From Candidatus Aegiribacteria sp. (GTDB lineage: Bacteria > Fermentibacterota > Fermentibacteria > Fermentibacterales > Fermentibacteraceae), in NCBI GenBank assembly GCA_030634715.1, contig DAOWAG010000029.1, positions 1-9,216 of the forward strand: a DNA stretch of 9,216 nt, given 5' to 3'. The stretch's first letter is position 1. Every line of letters begins with the position of its first letter. Shown here piece after piece: positions 1 to 7,744 of this stretch. A program made the position numbers and the translations under genes. The notes beneath the pieces were generated by a model. That model was not told the origin of the DNA and did not search any database. It saw only the letters and a list, made by a program, of their open reading frames with translations.

Positions 1-497
1 GCTATCTTCACTCCTTCGAATTCCAGAATTTCGTATGGCCGGACAGGATTGGGTATCTCTCCTGTTGTAGAATCCACGAAGTTACTGCAGATCACAGGAA
101 ATTCAGCCTGCTCGGAGAGCCTAATCGCATTGTCGGCTCCATCATCAAAATCGTGATTTCCAAGGGTCATCATGTCGTACCCTATCGCATTCATCCATTC
201 AATGATGAACTTTCCAGTTTCATAATTACCTGTGGGTGTTCCCTGGTAGATATCACCCACGTCGATCAGAAGGCAGTACTCCCCACTCTCCAGGCACTCC
301 TCCCGGACTTCATCGACATAGGCGCTTATATATGCGCCCCCGCCTATCATTGGCGGAAAATCGGGATTGAGAAATGTGGCTTCACTTGGAACGATTCCTC
401 CGTGTATATCATTGGTATGCAATATATTGAGATATATTGTCTCGGCACTGACAGGAAGAATGAATACGAGTAGCAGTACAGGCAGCAATCTTTTCAC
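1..497 (-). CDS. UshA-type 5'-nucleotidase / metallophosphatase, exported (3' end beyond window)
   Basis: This is the N-terminal 165 residues of a periplasmic or surface nucleotidase of the UshA/5'-nucleotidase family, which releases phosphate from nucleotides or UDP-sugars with a two-metal centre. The start is GTG at 497, with GGGAG six bases upstream. A typical signal peptide covers residues 1-18 (MKRLLPVLLLVF..VSA, then E). The family's metal-binding blocks appear in order: ILHTNDIHG at about 25-33 (Asp30 and His32), DVGDIYQGTP at 79-88 (Asp82) and LGNHDFDDG at 112-120 (Asn114, His115). The rest of the catalytic domain and the usual C-terminal substrate domain lie outside the window, so specificity cannot be judged. 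The gene begins 13 nt after the stop of the upstream barrel gene and is probably the distal part of the same operon. A surface-anchored variant with a C-terminal sorting domain is possible but not visible here. Confidence 0.93.
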   Translation of the reverse strand, partial: MKRLLPVLLLVFILPVSAETIYLNILHTNDIHGGIVPSEATFLNPDFPPMIGGGAYISAYVDEVREECLESGEYCLLIDVGDIYQGTPTGNYETGKFIIEWMNAIGYDMMTLGNHDFDDGADNAIRLSEQAEFPVICSNFVDSTTGEIPNPVRPYEILEFEGVKI

Positions 498-510
498 AAT
501 CAACTCCCGC

Positions 511-1743
511 CTAGATATCAAACACACGGCTGATGGAGAACATGAGCCTTGTGTCTGTTTCCTCTATTGTCAGACTGTCACCGGAGGTAAAGGAAGGCAG
601 ACCGGTTATCTCTGTCTGTTTCCAACGGTCAGGCGAGAAACTGGCTCCCATATCCAGATTCCAATCACCTATGTGAAAGCCCATTCCAGCAGTAAAGCTC
701 ATTCTGTCCAGCGAACTGCTTATGGGAGAGCGGTCGTAGCCAAATCCGAATCTGGCAACAGGCCCGCCGGGAAGAGTGTTCTCAACACCTGCGTGCACTC
801 CCCAGGAATTGAAAAGACCGAGATTTTCGTCCTCATACTCCATTGAACCGTCAGGGCTCCAGTAGAATTCACCTTTGAATATTGACCTCAGGCTGTTTCC
901 GGGAATGTAAATGGAGCCAAATCTAACAATCATGGGAACGTCCAGGTCATAATCGGCATCTGAGAAGGTGTTCCAAGATACAGGATCACCGGTTTCTTCT
1001 GGAGAGAAAGAAAGCGGCATCGGATATTCAACCGCTGCACTTATGAAAACCCTTCTGTCCGGCAAAAAGAGGATGGACCCCCTGGTTACAATACCTGAGA
1101 CAGTCTCATTGCACTGGGAGAGAGTTCCTTCCTGCGTAGGATCAACATACGTTACTTCCCATGTTACATCCCTTGATCCTGTGATATATCCTCCCCCAAA
1201 CCCGAATGAGAGAACCTCTGATGGTGAAAAAGCTATTGCAATGTCAAACTCGTTCTTGATGCCGGATATTTCCAGGCTTTCCTCGCCTGTTTTCACGTAT
1301 GAATCGTTTCGAACAGTCCTTCCATAACTGTAAGTGAAAGTACCTGGAACCCTCCATCCGACGGCAAAGGAAAGCGCCTCTGGAAGTCCCGCGATATTCC
1401 GGAAAGCTACTGCAGCGCCACCTGGAACAAAGATGAGGTTCTTGTTGAAAGCATATTCGGATTCACCGATTGAACTGCCGAAAATGTCATAGACCCGTCT
1501 AGTTCTTTTCTCAACAAAGTAATCCAGACCCGCCGCGATTTCCACCTGAAGACCTTCTTCGGCAATTGCCAGAAGCGCAGGATTCTCAAGAACCCCTAGA
1601 GCGGATACATCAAGAAAACCGCAATTCCCCATACCGAGTGCACGGGCTGAACCGGGTGTACCTGTCTCACCAAGCCACATAACTTCTGGAAGTCCGGCGG
1701 TTATCGCCAGTAATGATATTATTCCTGCTGCAATGATATTCAT
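511..1743 (-). CDS. PorV/FadL-like outer-membrane beta-barrel protein (410 aa)
   Basis: This is a predicted outer-membrane barrel. A hydrophobic signal peptide (residues 1 to about 16) with no basic residue in its n-region is followed by GSARALGMGNCG (31-42) and ENPALL (53-58). This pairing is the hallmark N-terminus of the PorV/PorQ and OmpP1/FadL-like families. The rest consists of alternating hydrophobic and polar strands rich in Gly, Ser and aromatic residues, with turns such as SPDGSMEYEDE. It ends in RLMFSISRVFDI, a plausible final strand, although the last residue is Ile rather than the usual Phe. The ATG at 1743 has GGAGG four bases upstream, and the preceding gene stops 12 nt before it. 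Family members serve as lipid or hydrophobic-compound porins (FadL) or as type IX secretion shuttles (PorV). Nothing visible decides between these, so the role is left open. Confidence 0.8.
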   Translation of the reverse strand: MNIIAAGIISLLAITAGLPEVMWLGETGTPGSARALGMGNCGFLDVSALGVLENPALLAIAEEGLQVEIAAGLDYFVEKRTRRVYDIFGSSIGESEYAFNKNLIFVPGGAAVAFRNIAGLPEALSFAVGWRVPGTFTYSYGRTVRNDSYVKTGEESLEISGIKNEFDIAIAFSPSEVLSFGFGGGYITGSRDVTWEVTYVDPTQEGTLSQCNETVSGIVTRGSILFLPDRRVFISAAVEYPMPLSFSPEETGDPVSWNTFSDADYDLDVPMIVRFGSIYIPGNSLRSIFKGEFYWSPDGSMEYEDENLGLFNSWGVHAGVENTLPGGPVARFGFGYDRSPISSSLDRMSFTAGMGFHIGDWNLDMGASFSPDRWKQTEITGLPSFTSGDSLTIEETDTRLMFSISRVFDI

Positions 1744-1755
1744 ATTTCCTCCACC

Positions 1756-4188
1756 CTACCAGCGGAAATCAAGCTGACATCGGATGCCATAATCTGTTAC
1801 ATGATCGTTGAAATCCCTCACCGGACTGTTCGGATCACCCTCGTAATAGAAGCTGTCATCGGGATCAGGCCTGTAAAGACCGGTGCGGGGATAGAAAGTG
1901 TCCTTTCTGAGTATCCTGAGCCTGAGCTGCAGATTATCAGATAAATTGTTTTTGATCGTCACATAGAATTTAGTTCCATCTCCATCAAGGAAATCGATTC
2001 CAGTATCTTCGAATTCCCACTGACTCATGCCGTCCGTGGACCATAGAGTCGTTCCGCCAAGAACGGACAGGTTCTCGCTGAAGTTATGCTCCCACTTTGC
2101 TGCGATGTAGCCACCGGACAGGAGTCTGTCATCACCATATCTCGGATTCGGAGTAAGTTCAACCATCCCGATCCGAAGTCTTACATCAAAATAGTCATTT
2201 CCAGTGGGAAGGAAAAATGTTCTGAATGTAAATTCCTGCGTACGCGATGTAGTTGGAATTACATCATGCATCTTGGTTTTCTCCTGATATTTGCATTTCA
2301 ATCTGAACCTTATCGGGAAATCAGGTCTGTACTCGATCTCCCCCTGGAATCTGTAATTATCAAATCCCCACGGCAGAGAGCGCCATATATCGAGATACAC
2401 CTTTGGAAACGTAATGTGCCTGCTGATCTGGAAGCGGCTTTCAATGTATACACCCTCTTCGGGTTTTGGAGTGGGCCATTCCGCAAGCTGTGAAGTAAGC
2501 GGGTCGTTCAGATAATAGGGTTTCTCAAATATCGTATCATCGTATCGAAGCTGTTCCGTAAATCCACGGTTGTATGGATTAGTGAAACCTATATCGTAGT
2601 GTCTCCATATACCCAGCAGGTAAAAATAATCATTCTGCCATCTGGCTCTTGCAAGCATAGCAATTGACTCGTTATCCTGCCGGACATACTCTCCCTCAAG
2701 GCTGACATTATCCAGAATCGTCTGAGCCGAAAGAGCAAGAAAAGAAGAGGAATTTCCAGCTGCAAGAACATCGTACTCAGGGCAGTCCCAGGGCTGTGCA
2801 TCATCGGGTATATCCAGGGCTCCTGAATCCGAGATGAGGGAATCGCTGTAGGAAATATTCATGCCGCCAACGCCGATTGCGGTTCCGCAGGGAAGAATCC
2901 CACCCAAGTCAAAGAAACCGTATCCGCCATAAGTTGTTTCCTTTATCACATCAGCATATGGAGAAGTGCGTGCGGCAGACATTATCAGAATATTCGGTGT
3001 TCCATCAATATCCCTTATGGCGTCTCTTGATGCGCTGGAATAAAATCCGTATCCGAGGAAAGGTCCTTCATGCATTTCCACAGCTCCACCGATCAAGGCA
3101 AACTGACGTGTTGAAGTAAGATCAGGATATAGTCCCCATGTACTGTAAGTGGAGCGGTACCAGAGCTCATCGGAATTATTCACCATCAGTCCCTGACCCA
3201 GAGACAGATTGTAATTTCCAAGTACAACCTGCTCCACAATACCGATGTTCTCCATCGATACAAAGACTTTGGCAACATCAAACCTTCTGTTAAGATCACC
3301 AAGATCGATATCGGAGAACAGATCAAATCCGGAGGTGGAATTCCGTCCCCTTGAGAATCTGGCTCCACCCCGGAATCTGTCTCCAAATCCGACACGAACA
3401 CGGTGCTCCCAGCCAGTCACATTCTGCGCTCCAAGAAGCTCTTCGTACTCACCGTCGATTCTTTCAGCCCAGGCAGCGCTGTCAGAGGCGGTATATCCTC
3501 TCTCACCGGTTTCTATGTCGTACTTAGCAGATCGAAGACTGTTGAGCATCTCATACAGTCCATCCTCATCAGTTGATCTCCCGTCACCACCATCTACAAC
3601 AACTCTGTAACCTCCGAAGAAATCCATGGAGCTCAGGTCAAGTTCCCTGATTGAAACGTAATCACGCATATTCCTGTAGCCATAGTAACTCAGGTAATCA
3701 GCGTTTCGCAGTGAAGTAATGCTGGAGACAGGACCCAGAGTATTCAATCTTCGCTCAACTGCTGCAGCATCTATCAGACTCACTCTGTCCAGACTTCTCA
3801 GCTGCCAGGAGGTTGCTGAATTAATCGGCAGCGGGTGAAGAAGGTAATGCTCCCAGAGATCGACAGCAGCATCACCAGGATCATCCTCGGTAGCGAGTCT
3901 TTCCATTACTTCAAGTATATCGCTGGATATTCTACCTTCAGAAGGAGGTACAACCACGCAGTTATCTCGAAGCCACTGCAGTTCCGCGGCTGTAAAACCC
4001 TCTATTTGCATAACATCGTAGATACTGAGAAGACCCCCTGTTTCGTAAATGAAATCATATAGGTCAGAGGCCTGCTGAGGATTCAATCCTTCCAGTGTCT
4101 GCAGTTCCAGAAGTGATGCGGTATTCAGATCAAACCCATTCGGAACAGATAAGGCTACAGCAACAGCCAGTATTAGACTAAAAACCAT
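1756..4188 (-). CDS. Helix-hairpin-helix domain protein with large outer-membrane barrel-like region (810 aa)
   Basis: This is a secreted protein of a family that is widespread but functionally uncharacterised in Bacteroidetes and related phyla. A short hydrophobic signal (1 to about 15) lacks basic residues. A ComEA-like helix-hairpin-helix unit follows at about 20-66, with the core LNTASLLELQTLEGLNPQQA and a second hairpin near IEGFTAAEL. A more degenerate copy lies at about 119-165, with INSATSWQLRSL and then TLGPVSSITSLRNA. After residue 190 the protein is strand-rich, with alternating aromatic and polar residues, frequent YRP and Trp motifs, and a terminal strand ending CQLDFRW; this suggests a beta barrel. 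The start ATG lies inside the 3' end of the upstream gene (11-nt overlap) with GGGGTGA just before it, which points to translational coupling. Binding of DNA by the HhH units is possible from family knowledge, but it is unproven for exported members, where the units may act in protein contacts. Confidence 0.82.
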   Translation of the reverse strand: MVFSLILAVAVALSVPNGFDLNTASLLELQTLEGLNPQQASDLYDFIYETGGLLSIYDVMQIEGFTAAELQWLRDNCVVVPPSEGRISSDILEVMERLATEDDPGDAAVDLWEHYLLHPLPINSATSWQLRSLDRVSLIDAAAVERRLNTLGPVSSITSLRNADYLSYYGYRNMRDYVSIRELDLSSMDFFGGYRVVVDGGDGRSTDEDGLYEMLNSLRSAKYDIETGERGYTASDSAAWAERIDGEYEELLGAQNVTGWEHRVRVGFGDRFRGGARFSRGRNSTSGFDLFSDIDLGDLNRRFDVAKVFVSMENIGIVEQVVLGNYNLSLGQGLMVNNSDELWYRSTYSTWGLYPDLTSTRQFALIGGAVEMHEGPFLGYGFYSSASRDAIRDIDGTPNILIMSAARTSPYADVIKETTYGGYGFFDLGGILPCGTAIGVGGMNISYSDSLISDSGALDIPDDAQPWDCPEYDVLAAGNSSSFLALSAQTILDNVSLEGEYVRQDNESIAMLARARWQNDYFYLLGIWRHYDIGFTNPYNRGFTEQLRYDDTIFEKPYYLNDPLTSQLAEWPTPKPEEGVYIESRFQISRHITFPKVYLDIWRSLPWGFDNYRFQGEIEYRPDFPIRFRLKCKYQEKTKMHDVIPTTSRTQEFTFRTFFLPTGNDYFDVRLRIGMVELTPNPRYGDDRLLSGGYIAAKWEHNFSENLSVLGGTTLWSTDGMSQWEFEDTGIDFLDGDGTKFYVTIKNNLSDNLQLRLRILRKDTFYPRTGLYRPDPDDSFYYEGDPNSPVRDFNDHVTDYGIRCQLDFRW

Positions 4189-4999
4189 AAGTCACCCCGG
4201 CCTGGTGAGTCAGGTCGAGCTGAGGATGGGTTATTACAGCGTACTCCACAGTAATATCTTTGATTGTAGTATTCAATCCTCCGGATATTGAGACAGGATT
4301 ACTCTGAACCCCTGCCAGGATATTCACCGAACCAAGGGGAAGAGCCTGGCCCACATGTATGCGTAAACCATTGAAATCGCGGGAGAAGGTCAAAGCAGAA
4401 ATCATACCGCTTATCGGTTCGTATCTGAGACCCGCATCAATTCTTCTCCTTAGATATTCTCCGCTCTCACCAAGTCTTGCCTGAAAAGGATTCCTGATAG
4501 AAGCCGCGAGCATCCACCTTCTATACATTCTAACCTGGAATCCTGCATTTACCGCAAAGGTACTCGCGCTCCCATACTCGGAAACACCATCAGCAATAGA
4601 AGCTCTGCAGAATACAGGCTGAAGACCGAAAGACATATCATCAGTTAGCATCCCTGCAAAGGTAATCGCTGCCATCTGTTCGTTGTATAGATCTCCGCCG
4701 AAATAGCGAAGACTTGCTCCGCATACCCAGGATTCACTTATCGCAAATGCTCCATCGATTCCATATGTTCCGAAATCCATGTTCGTATAAGGGAGTCTGC
4801 CGGATATGGTTATGGATGGTAATGAGTTTCCCGCTATGGAAGCGGGATTGAAGAGAAGAGTTCCGGTTCCATTAAGCACAACTCCGGTCCCGCCCATGCC
4901 CTGCGCAGTTATCCCTATTTCCATTTCCTCAAATGCCGCCCATGACTGCCCTGCAATGATCAGAAGGGCAAACAGTATCTTCGTCGCTTTCCTGTTCAT
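4178..4999 (-). CDS. PorV/PorQ-like outer-membrane beta-barrel protein (273 aa)
   Basis: A clear signal peptide (MNRKATKILFALLIIAG, cleavage near SWA-A at 20-22) precedes the PorV/PorQ-type block GITAQGMGGTG (29-39) and LLFNPASIA (48-56). The remainder is amphipathic strands and the chain ends in VTYGF, with the C-terminal Phe typical of BAM-inserted barrels. At 273 residues it is shorter than the 410-residue barrel two genes downstream. The two share the N-terminal motif but little else, so they are distant relatives rather than a recent duplication. The ATG at 4999 has GAGG eight bases upstream. The preceding OB-fold gene stops 10 nt before it, and its own 3' end overlaps the next gene by 11 nt, so it is inside an operon. 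A role in assembly or secretion of the neighbouring surface proteins would fit the family; that is inference. Confidence 0.82.
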   Translation of the reverse strand: MNRKATKILFALLIIAGQSWAAFEEMEIGITAQGMGGTGVVLNGTGTLLFNPASIAGNSLPSITISGRLPYTNMDFGTYGIDGAFAISESWVCGASLRYFGGDLYNEQMAAITFAGMLTDDMSFGLQPVFCRASIADGVSEYGSASTFAVNAGFQVRMYRRWMLAASIRNPFQARLGESGEYLRRRIDAGLRYEPISGMISALTFSRDFNGLRIHVGQALPLGSVNILAGVQSNPVSISGGLNTTIKDITVEYAVITHPQLDLTHQAGVTYGF

Positions 5000-5009
5000 T
5001 ATTGCGACC

Positions 5010-6029
5010 TCAATTCAGGGGAGTTGCAACGACAAGCGTTTCAGTCGTTGTGTAGCGTTTACCATCAGTCCCGATGCCCTCAAGGAGAAGCAGATAAGGT
5101 CCGAGTGGAAGAATACTGTTGTAATCGTCTTTTCCATTCCACTGAACAACATCACCGGCTGGACGGGATTCCGCGAGATGAGTTACGGCTCTTCCTGATC
5201 TGTCAAAAACAGTAAGAGTAAAACGCATTCCCGATGGGCCGCCATATTGAAGATTAACCGTTTCTCCCAGTACCGGAGCAAACGGATTATCTGTAAGAAC
5301 AGTAAGATGGAAATTGTCATGAATCGATGGTTCGTACACTTCAAGATCGGTCTGATATCTTGGAAGTAACTGATATCCGCTATCGTAAGGGGGTTCTGAA
5401 TCGTACTGCCCGCCGATACCAATCAGGAACAGCCGTGTACCTGCTTCGATATTGGAGACACTTATGCCTGTGGATTCGTTTACACGAACGGCAACTGCAG
5501 TCTGTCCATTCCAGACGTTGAAATTGTATCCGCCACCCGCTGATTCCGGATCATTGGCTACAGTAACCCATTGGGAAAGCGAACTGTTTCCCAGAGCGAG
5601 GAGCTGACCTTCGATGCTTTCCGAGACACCCTGATTCAGAACGAGTTGAAGTGGTTGAGGTACACCAGGATGATCGATATACAGGAAATCCGAAGGTGAA
5701 TCGGGGGATATTTCGACAAGACCGTTGTATTGCATGATCTCTCCTGTTATCCTCCATTGATCGCCAGCCTCGATTGCTCCGGGACTAGCGGAGCTGTATG
5801 CGTATACATTGATTCCAGCTGTCTCATCCTGAACATAGAAGCTCAGTCCGGTATTGGAGAACAGCGTTCCCTCACATGTCGCAACTCCCTCTATGGTAAG
5901 GATTTCACCAAGATGATCCGGAATACCATCGCCGTTCAGATCTTCTCTGGCTTCAGCAATTGAAACCGTCTGAGCACCGGCTAATCCGCAAAACAGGATT
6001 AACGTAAGAACCGGGAAACTTCTCTTCAT
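5010..6029 (-). CDS. Secreted OB-fold protein with FlgD-like C-terminal domain (339 aa)
   Basis: I choose the ATG at 6029 rather than the in-frame GTG at 6044: AAAGGGGAG lies immediately before the ATG, while the GTG has only AT-rich sequence upstream. The ATG also gives a standard signal peptide (MKRSFPVLTLILFCGLAGA, cleavage before Gln20). Residues 30-38 (DLNGDGIPD) form a dockerin-like calcium loop. Residues 40 to about 115 (EILTIEGVAT, SFYVQDETAGINVY, WRITGEIMQYNGLVEIS) match the OB-fold, nucleic-acid-binding-like domain seen in secreted proteins such as Bacillus YhcR. Residues from about 240 resemble the FlgD Ig-like or type-A sorting fold: FTLTVFDRSGRAVTHL, then WNGKDDYNSILPLGPYLLLLEG. 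No catalytic domain is visible. It is probably a surface or secreted binding protein. It lies 29 nt after the solute-binding gene and 10 nt before the small barrel gene. Confidence 0.82.
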   Translation of the reverse strand: MKRSFPVLTLILFCGLAGAQTVSIAEAREDLNGDGIPDHLGEILTIEGVATCEGTLFSNTGLSFYVQDETAGINVYAYSSASPGAIEAGDQWRITGEIMQYNGLVEISPDSPSDFLYIDHPGVPQPLQLVLNQGVSESIEGQLLALGNSSLSQWVTVANDPESAGGGYNFNVWNGQTAVAVRVNESTGISVSNIEAGTRLFLIGIGGQYDSEPPYDSGYQLLPRYQTDLEVYEPSIHDNFHLTVLTDNPFAPVLGETVNLQYGGPSGMRFTLTVFDRSGRAVTHLAESRPAGDVVQWNGKDDYNSILPLGPYLLLLEGIGTDGKRYTTTETLVVATPLN

Positions 6030-6032
6030 GGT

Positions 6033-6041
6033 CTCCCCTTT
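6033..6041 (-). promoter_or_regulatory. Ribosome binding site that fixes the start of the OB-fold gene
   Basis: AAAGGGGAG on the minus strand ends three bases before the ATG at 6029, and its AAAGGGG core ends five bases before it. It lies within the in-frame GTG-initiated extension, so that GTG is unlikely to be used. Confidence 0.7.
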
Positions 6042-6049
6042 CACAAATA

Positions 6050-6064
6050 AATTAACTGTTAATT
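6050..6064. repeat. AT-rich perfect palindrome at the 3' end of the solute-binding gene
   Basis: AATTAA-CTG-TTAATT, with six-base perfect arms, spans the TAA stop of the binding-protein gene and the start of the 29-nt gap to the OB-fold gene. It has no GC stem, so it is not a convincing terminator. Next to it the 10-base TTAAGTTCTG occurs twice with a 12-bp period (6063-6072 and 6075-6084), encoding the repeated ELN-ELN at the protein's C-terminus. Confidence 0.4.
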
Positions 6065-7396
6065 AAGTTCTGAGTTAAGTTCTGCGTCAGCAAGATCTGC
6101 AGCTCTGGACAGAGCCTCCTCGGCACTCATTCTACCGTACAGAGCAATTTCCACTGCTTCCGAAAGAAAGAGTCTGCCATCGTACCAGAATGTCTCCTGT
6201 GGTTCGAACTGAGCATATTCAACCTGAAGCATCACGTCCTCAAGACCAGGATACTCCTCAAAACGTTCCAGTATTTCAGGTTCTAAAAGAGAACTTCTCG
6301 CAGCCGGAATGTAACCGGTAGCAGCACTCCACCTGGCCTGCTGGCGAGGTTCTGTAAACCATTTAATGAATTCCCACCCGGCTTCAACTTCAGTAGTACT
6401 CGATTTAAAGAGAATGACATTTGTCCCCGCTATTATTACAGCCTTTTCACTGTCCTCCGGGAGTGGAGCTATCCCCAGCGTAAAAACATATTCTCCGTTT
6501 TCCTCCCGACGCTGAAAACTCTTTTCCAGAAATGCGAGCGAAACCGTGGATCCCTGAACGATACCAACTATACCCTCCGCGAAATCATTCTGATGTGTAT
6601 AACCTGAGGAGATTCTGGCAGAACCATCGACATGAATAAGATCTATCAGGAATTGAAGAGCATCTATGCCTGCCCGTGAGGCGAATGCGGTTCGAGATCC
6701 GTCGTCAGAGAGCAGAGATCCGCCGCCCTGCAGCAGAAGGTTCTCGAACATACCCACGCTGGGTGTGAAAGCTGTTCCCCAACGGTCGACATCGTCAAGC
6801 AGATCACCATCATTGTTGCCATCATTAGTAAGAGAGAGTAACAGACTGCGGTATTCATCTCTTGTTTCCGCGGGTTTAAGGTCCAGACTGTCCATCAGTT
6901 CAACATTGTAATAAACTGCCTGCACACTTTTGTTGAAAGGGAAACTGTAAATTCGCCCGTCAAACGTATTATTTAACCTGAAAACAGGAAAAAAATCGTT
7001 ATTCCACCTGTCAGTGATAAAAGGGGAATCAAGTTCCATGAGGGAATCCAGAGGGATCAGAGCGTTTCCTCTTATCAGCTGAGATGTCCAGGTTTCATAA
7101 GCTTGCGCAATAACAGGAGTGTCACCAGCCATGACGCTTGCCAGTATCTTCTGACAAAGAGCTCTGTAATTCCCCATGCTGACAGGAATGATCTCAATAT
7201 TCGAATGTGTGGAATTGAATTCAGCAACAAGTGTGTCTTCCAGGAATTCACCTAAAGGACCGCCCATTGCATGCCAGAATAGAACTTGAACAACATTGTC
7301 ATCGCTATGTTCAGTACTTCCACATGAATGGAGAATCAAAAGAAGAATAAATGAGAGAAATAGATGTCTGATAAGATTAACCCCCTGAAATATCAA
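6059..7396 (-). CDS. Extracellular solute-binding lipoprotein, ABC sugar / glycerol-phosphate type (445 aa)
   Basis: This is a family-1 ABC substrate-binding protein, resembling UgpB and other carbohydrate binders. An N-terminal hydrophobic stretch (12-22) ends in the lipobox LHSC (Cys25), so the mature protein should be lipid-anchored. The mature part opens with VLFWHAMGGPLGEFLEDTL and continues with VSMGNYRALCQKILASVMAGDTP, the typical UgpB-like N-lobe. Later come PFNKSVQAVYYNVELMDSLDLKP, a GIVGIVQGSTV block and a C-lobe with AGWEFIKWFTEPRQQARWSAATGYIP. The start is uncertain: TTG at 7396 has only a weak AAGAG about seven bases upstream, and no ATG or GTG gives a complete signal. No permease or ATPase gene lies beside it, and the next gene is an OB-fold secreted protein, so any transporter partner is elsewhere. 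The ligand cannot be assigned; a sugar, oligosaccharide or glycerol-phosphate is likely. Confidence 0.88.
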   Translation of the reverse strand: MIFQGVNLIRHLFLSFILLLILHSCGSTEHSDDNVVQVLFWHAMGGPLGEFLEDTLVAEFNSTHSNIEIIPVSMGNYRALCQKILASVMAGDTPVIAQAYETWTSQLIRGNALIPLDSLMELDSPFITDRWNNDFFPVFRLNNTFDGRIYSFPFNKSVQAVYYNVELMDSLDLKPAETRDEYRSLLLSLTNDGNNDGDLLDDVDRWGTAFTPSVGMFENLLLQGGGSLLSDDGSRTAFASRAGIDALQFLIDLIHVDGSARISSGYTHQNDFAEGIVGIVQGSTVSLAFLEKSFQRREENGEYVFTLGIAPLPEDSEKAVIIAGTNVILFKSSTTEVEAGWEFIKWFTEPRQQARWSAATGYIPAARSSLLEPEILERFEEYPGLEDVMLQVEYAQFEPQETFWYDGRLFLSEAVEIALYGRMSAEEALSRAADLADAELNSELN

Positions 7397-7464
7397 ATAG
7401 AAACTCTTGGGAGTATAATACCTGAGTGATTCTCCTACCAGACAGTATTTACAGCAAAACCGCG

Positions 7465-7719
7465 TCAGTTATCCAGGCAACACTTCCCTGAGTCACAACT
7501 ACTCGGTTTGATGTCAGATCCGCAGCAACTCCTCCCGGAATTAGCATAATCAGTAGCGTGAAATCCCGCTCCTTTAAAGATAATACCTGATCCGGTTCCT
7601 ATAAGTCGCTCTACTTCGCTTCCGCATTCAGGACAGGTTTTGATTGATTCATCACTCATCTGATGGAACTTCTCAAATTTGTATCCACACTTCTTGCATT
7701 TGTATTCATATGTTGGCAT
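7465..7719 (-). CDS. FmdB-family zinc-ribbon protein with Cys-rich tail (84 aa)
   Basis: This is a small cytoplasmic protein of the FmdB/CxxC zinc-ribbon family. Residues 1-35 hold the diagnostic MPTYEYKCKKCGYKFEKF and TCPECG, with zinc-binding pairs Cys8/Cys11 and Cys29/Cys32, followed by the conserved IGTGSGIIFKGAGFHATDY. The name comes from a putative regulator of formamidase genes, but most members have no proven function. After the family core the tail carries five further cysteines (65, 66, 75, 80, 81) as SCCGS, SSC and GKCC, which could bind another metal. The ATG at 7719 has AAGGA eight bases upstream. The ferredoxin gene ends 25 nt before it, so the two are probably co-transcribed. 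It ends with a genuine TGA stop, useful evidence that UGA is not globally reassigned here. Confidence 0.9.
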   Translation of the reverse strand: MPTYEYKCKKCGYKFEKFHQMSDESIKTCPECGSEVERLIGTGSGIIFKGAGFHATDYANSGRSCCGSDIKPSSCDSGKCCLDN

Positions 7720-7744
7720 TATTGAATCCTTCTCTGTTTCCCTT

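Noticed and set aside
7397..7464. Internal promoter upstream of the solute-binding gene
   Set aside because: TATTAT occurs on the minus strand, but the hexamer 17 bases upstream (GTCTGG) is far from TTGACA. No terminator hairpin is visible in the gap either.
7430..7467. Second selenocysteine at the TGA ending the Cys-rich FmdB-type protein
   Set aside because: Readthrough would add only a short tail before a TAG, there is no redox motif around the TGA, and I see no SECIS-like hairpin after it.
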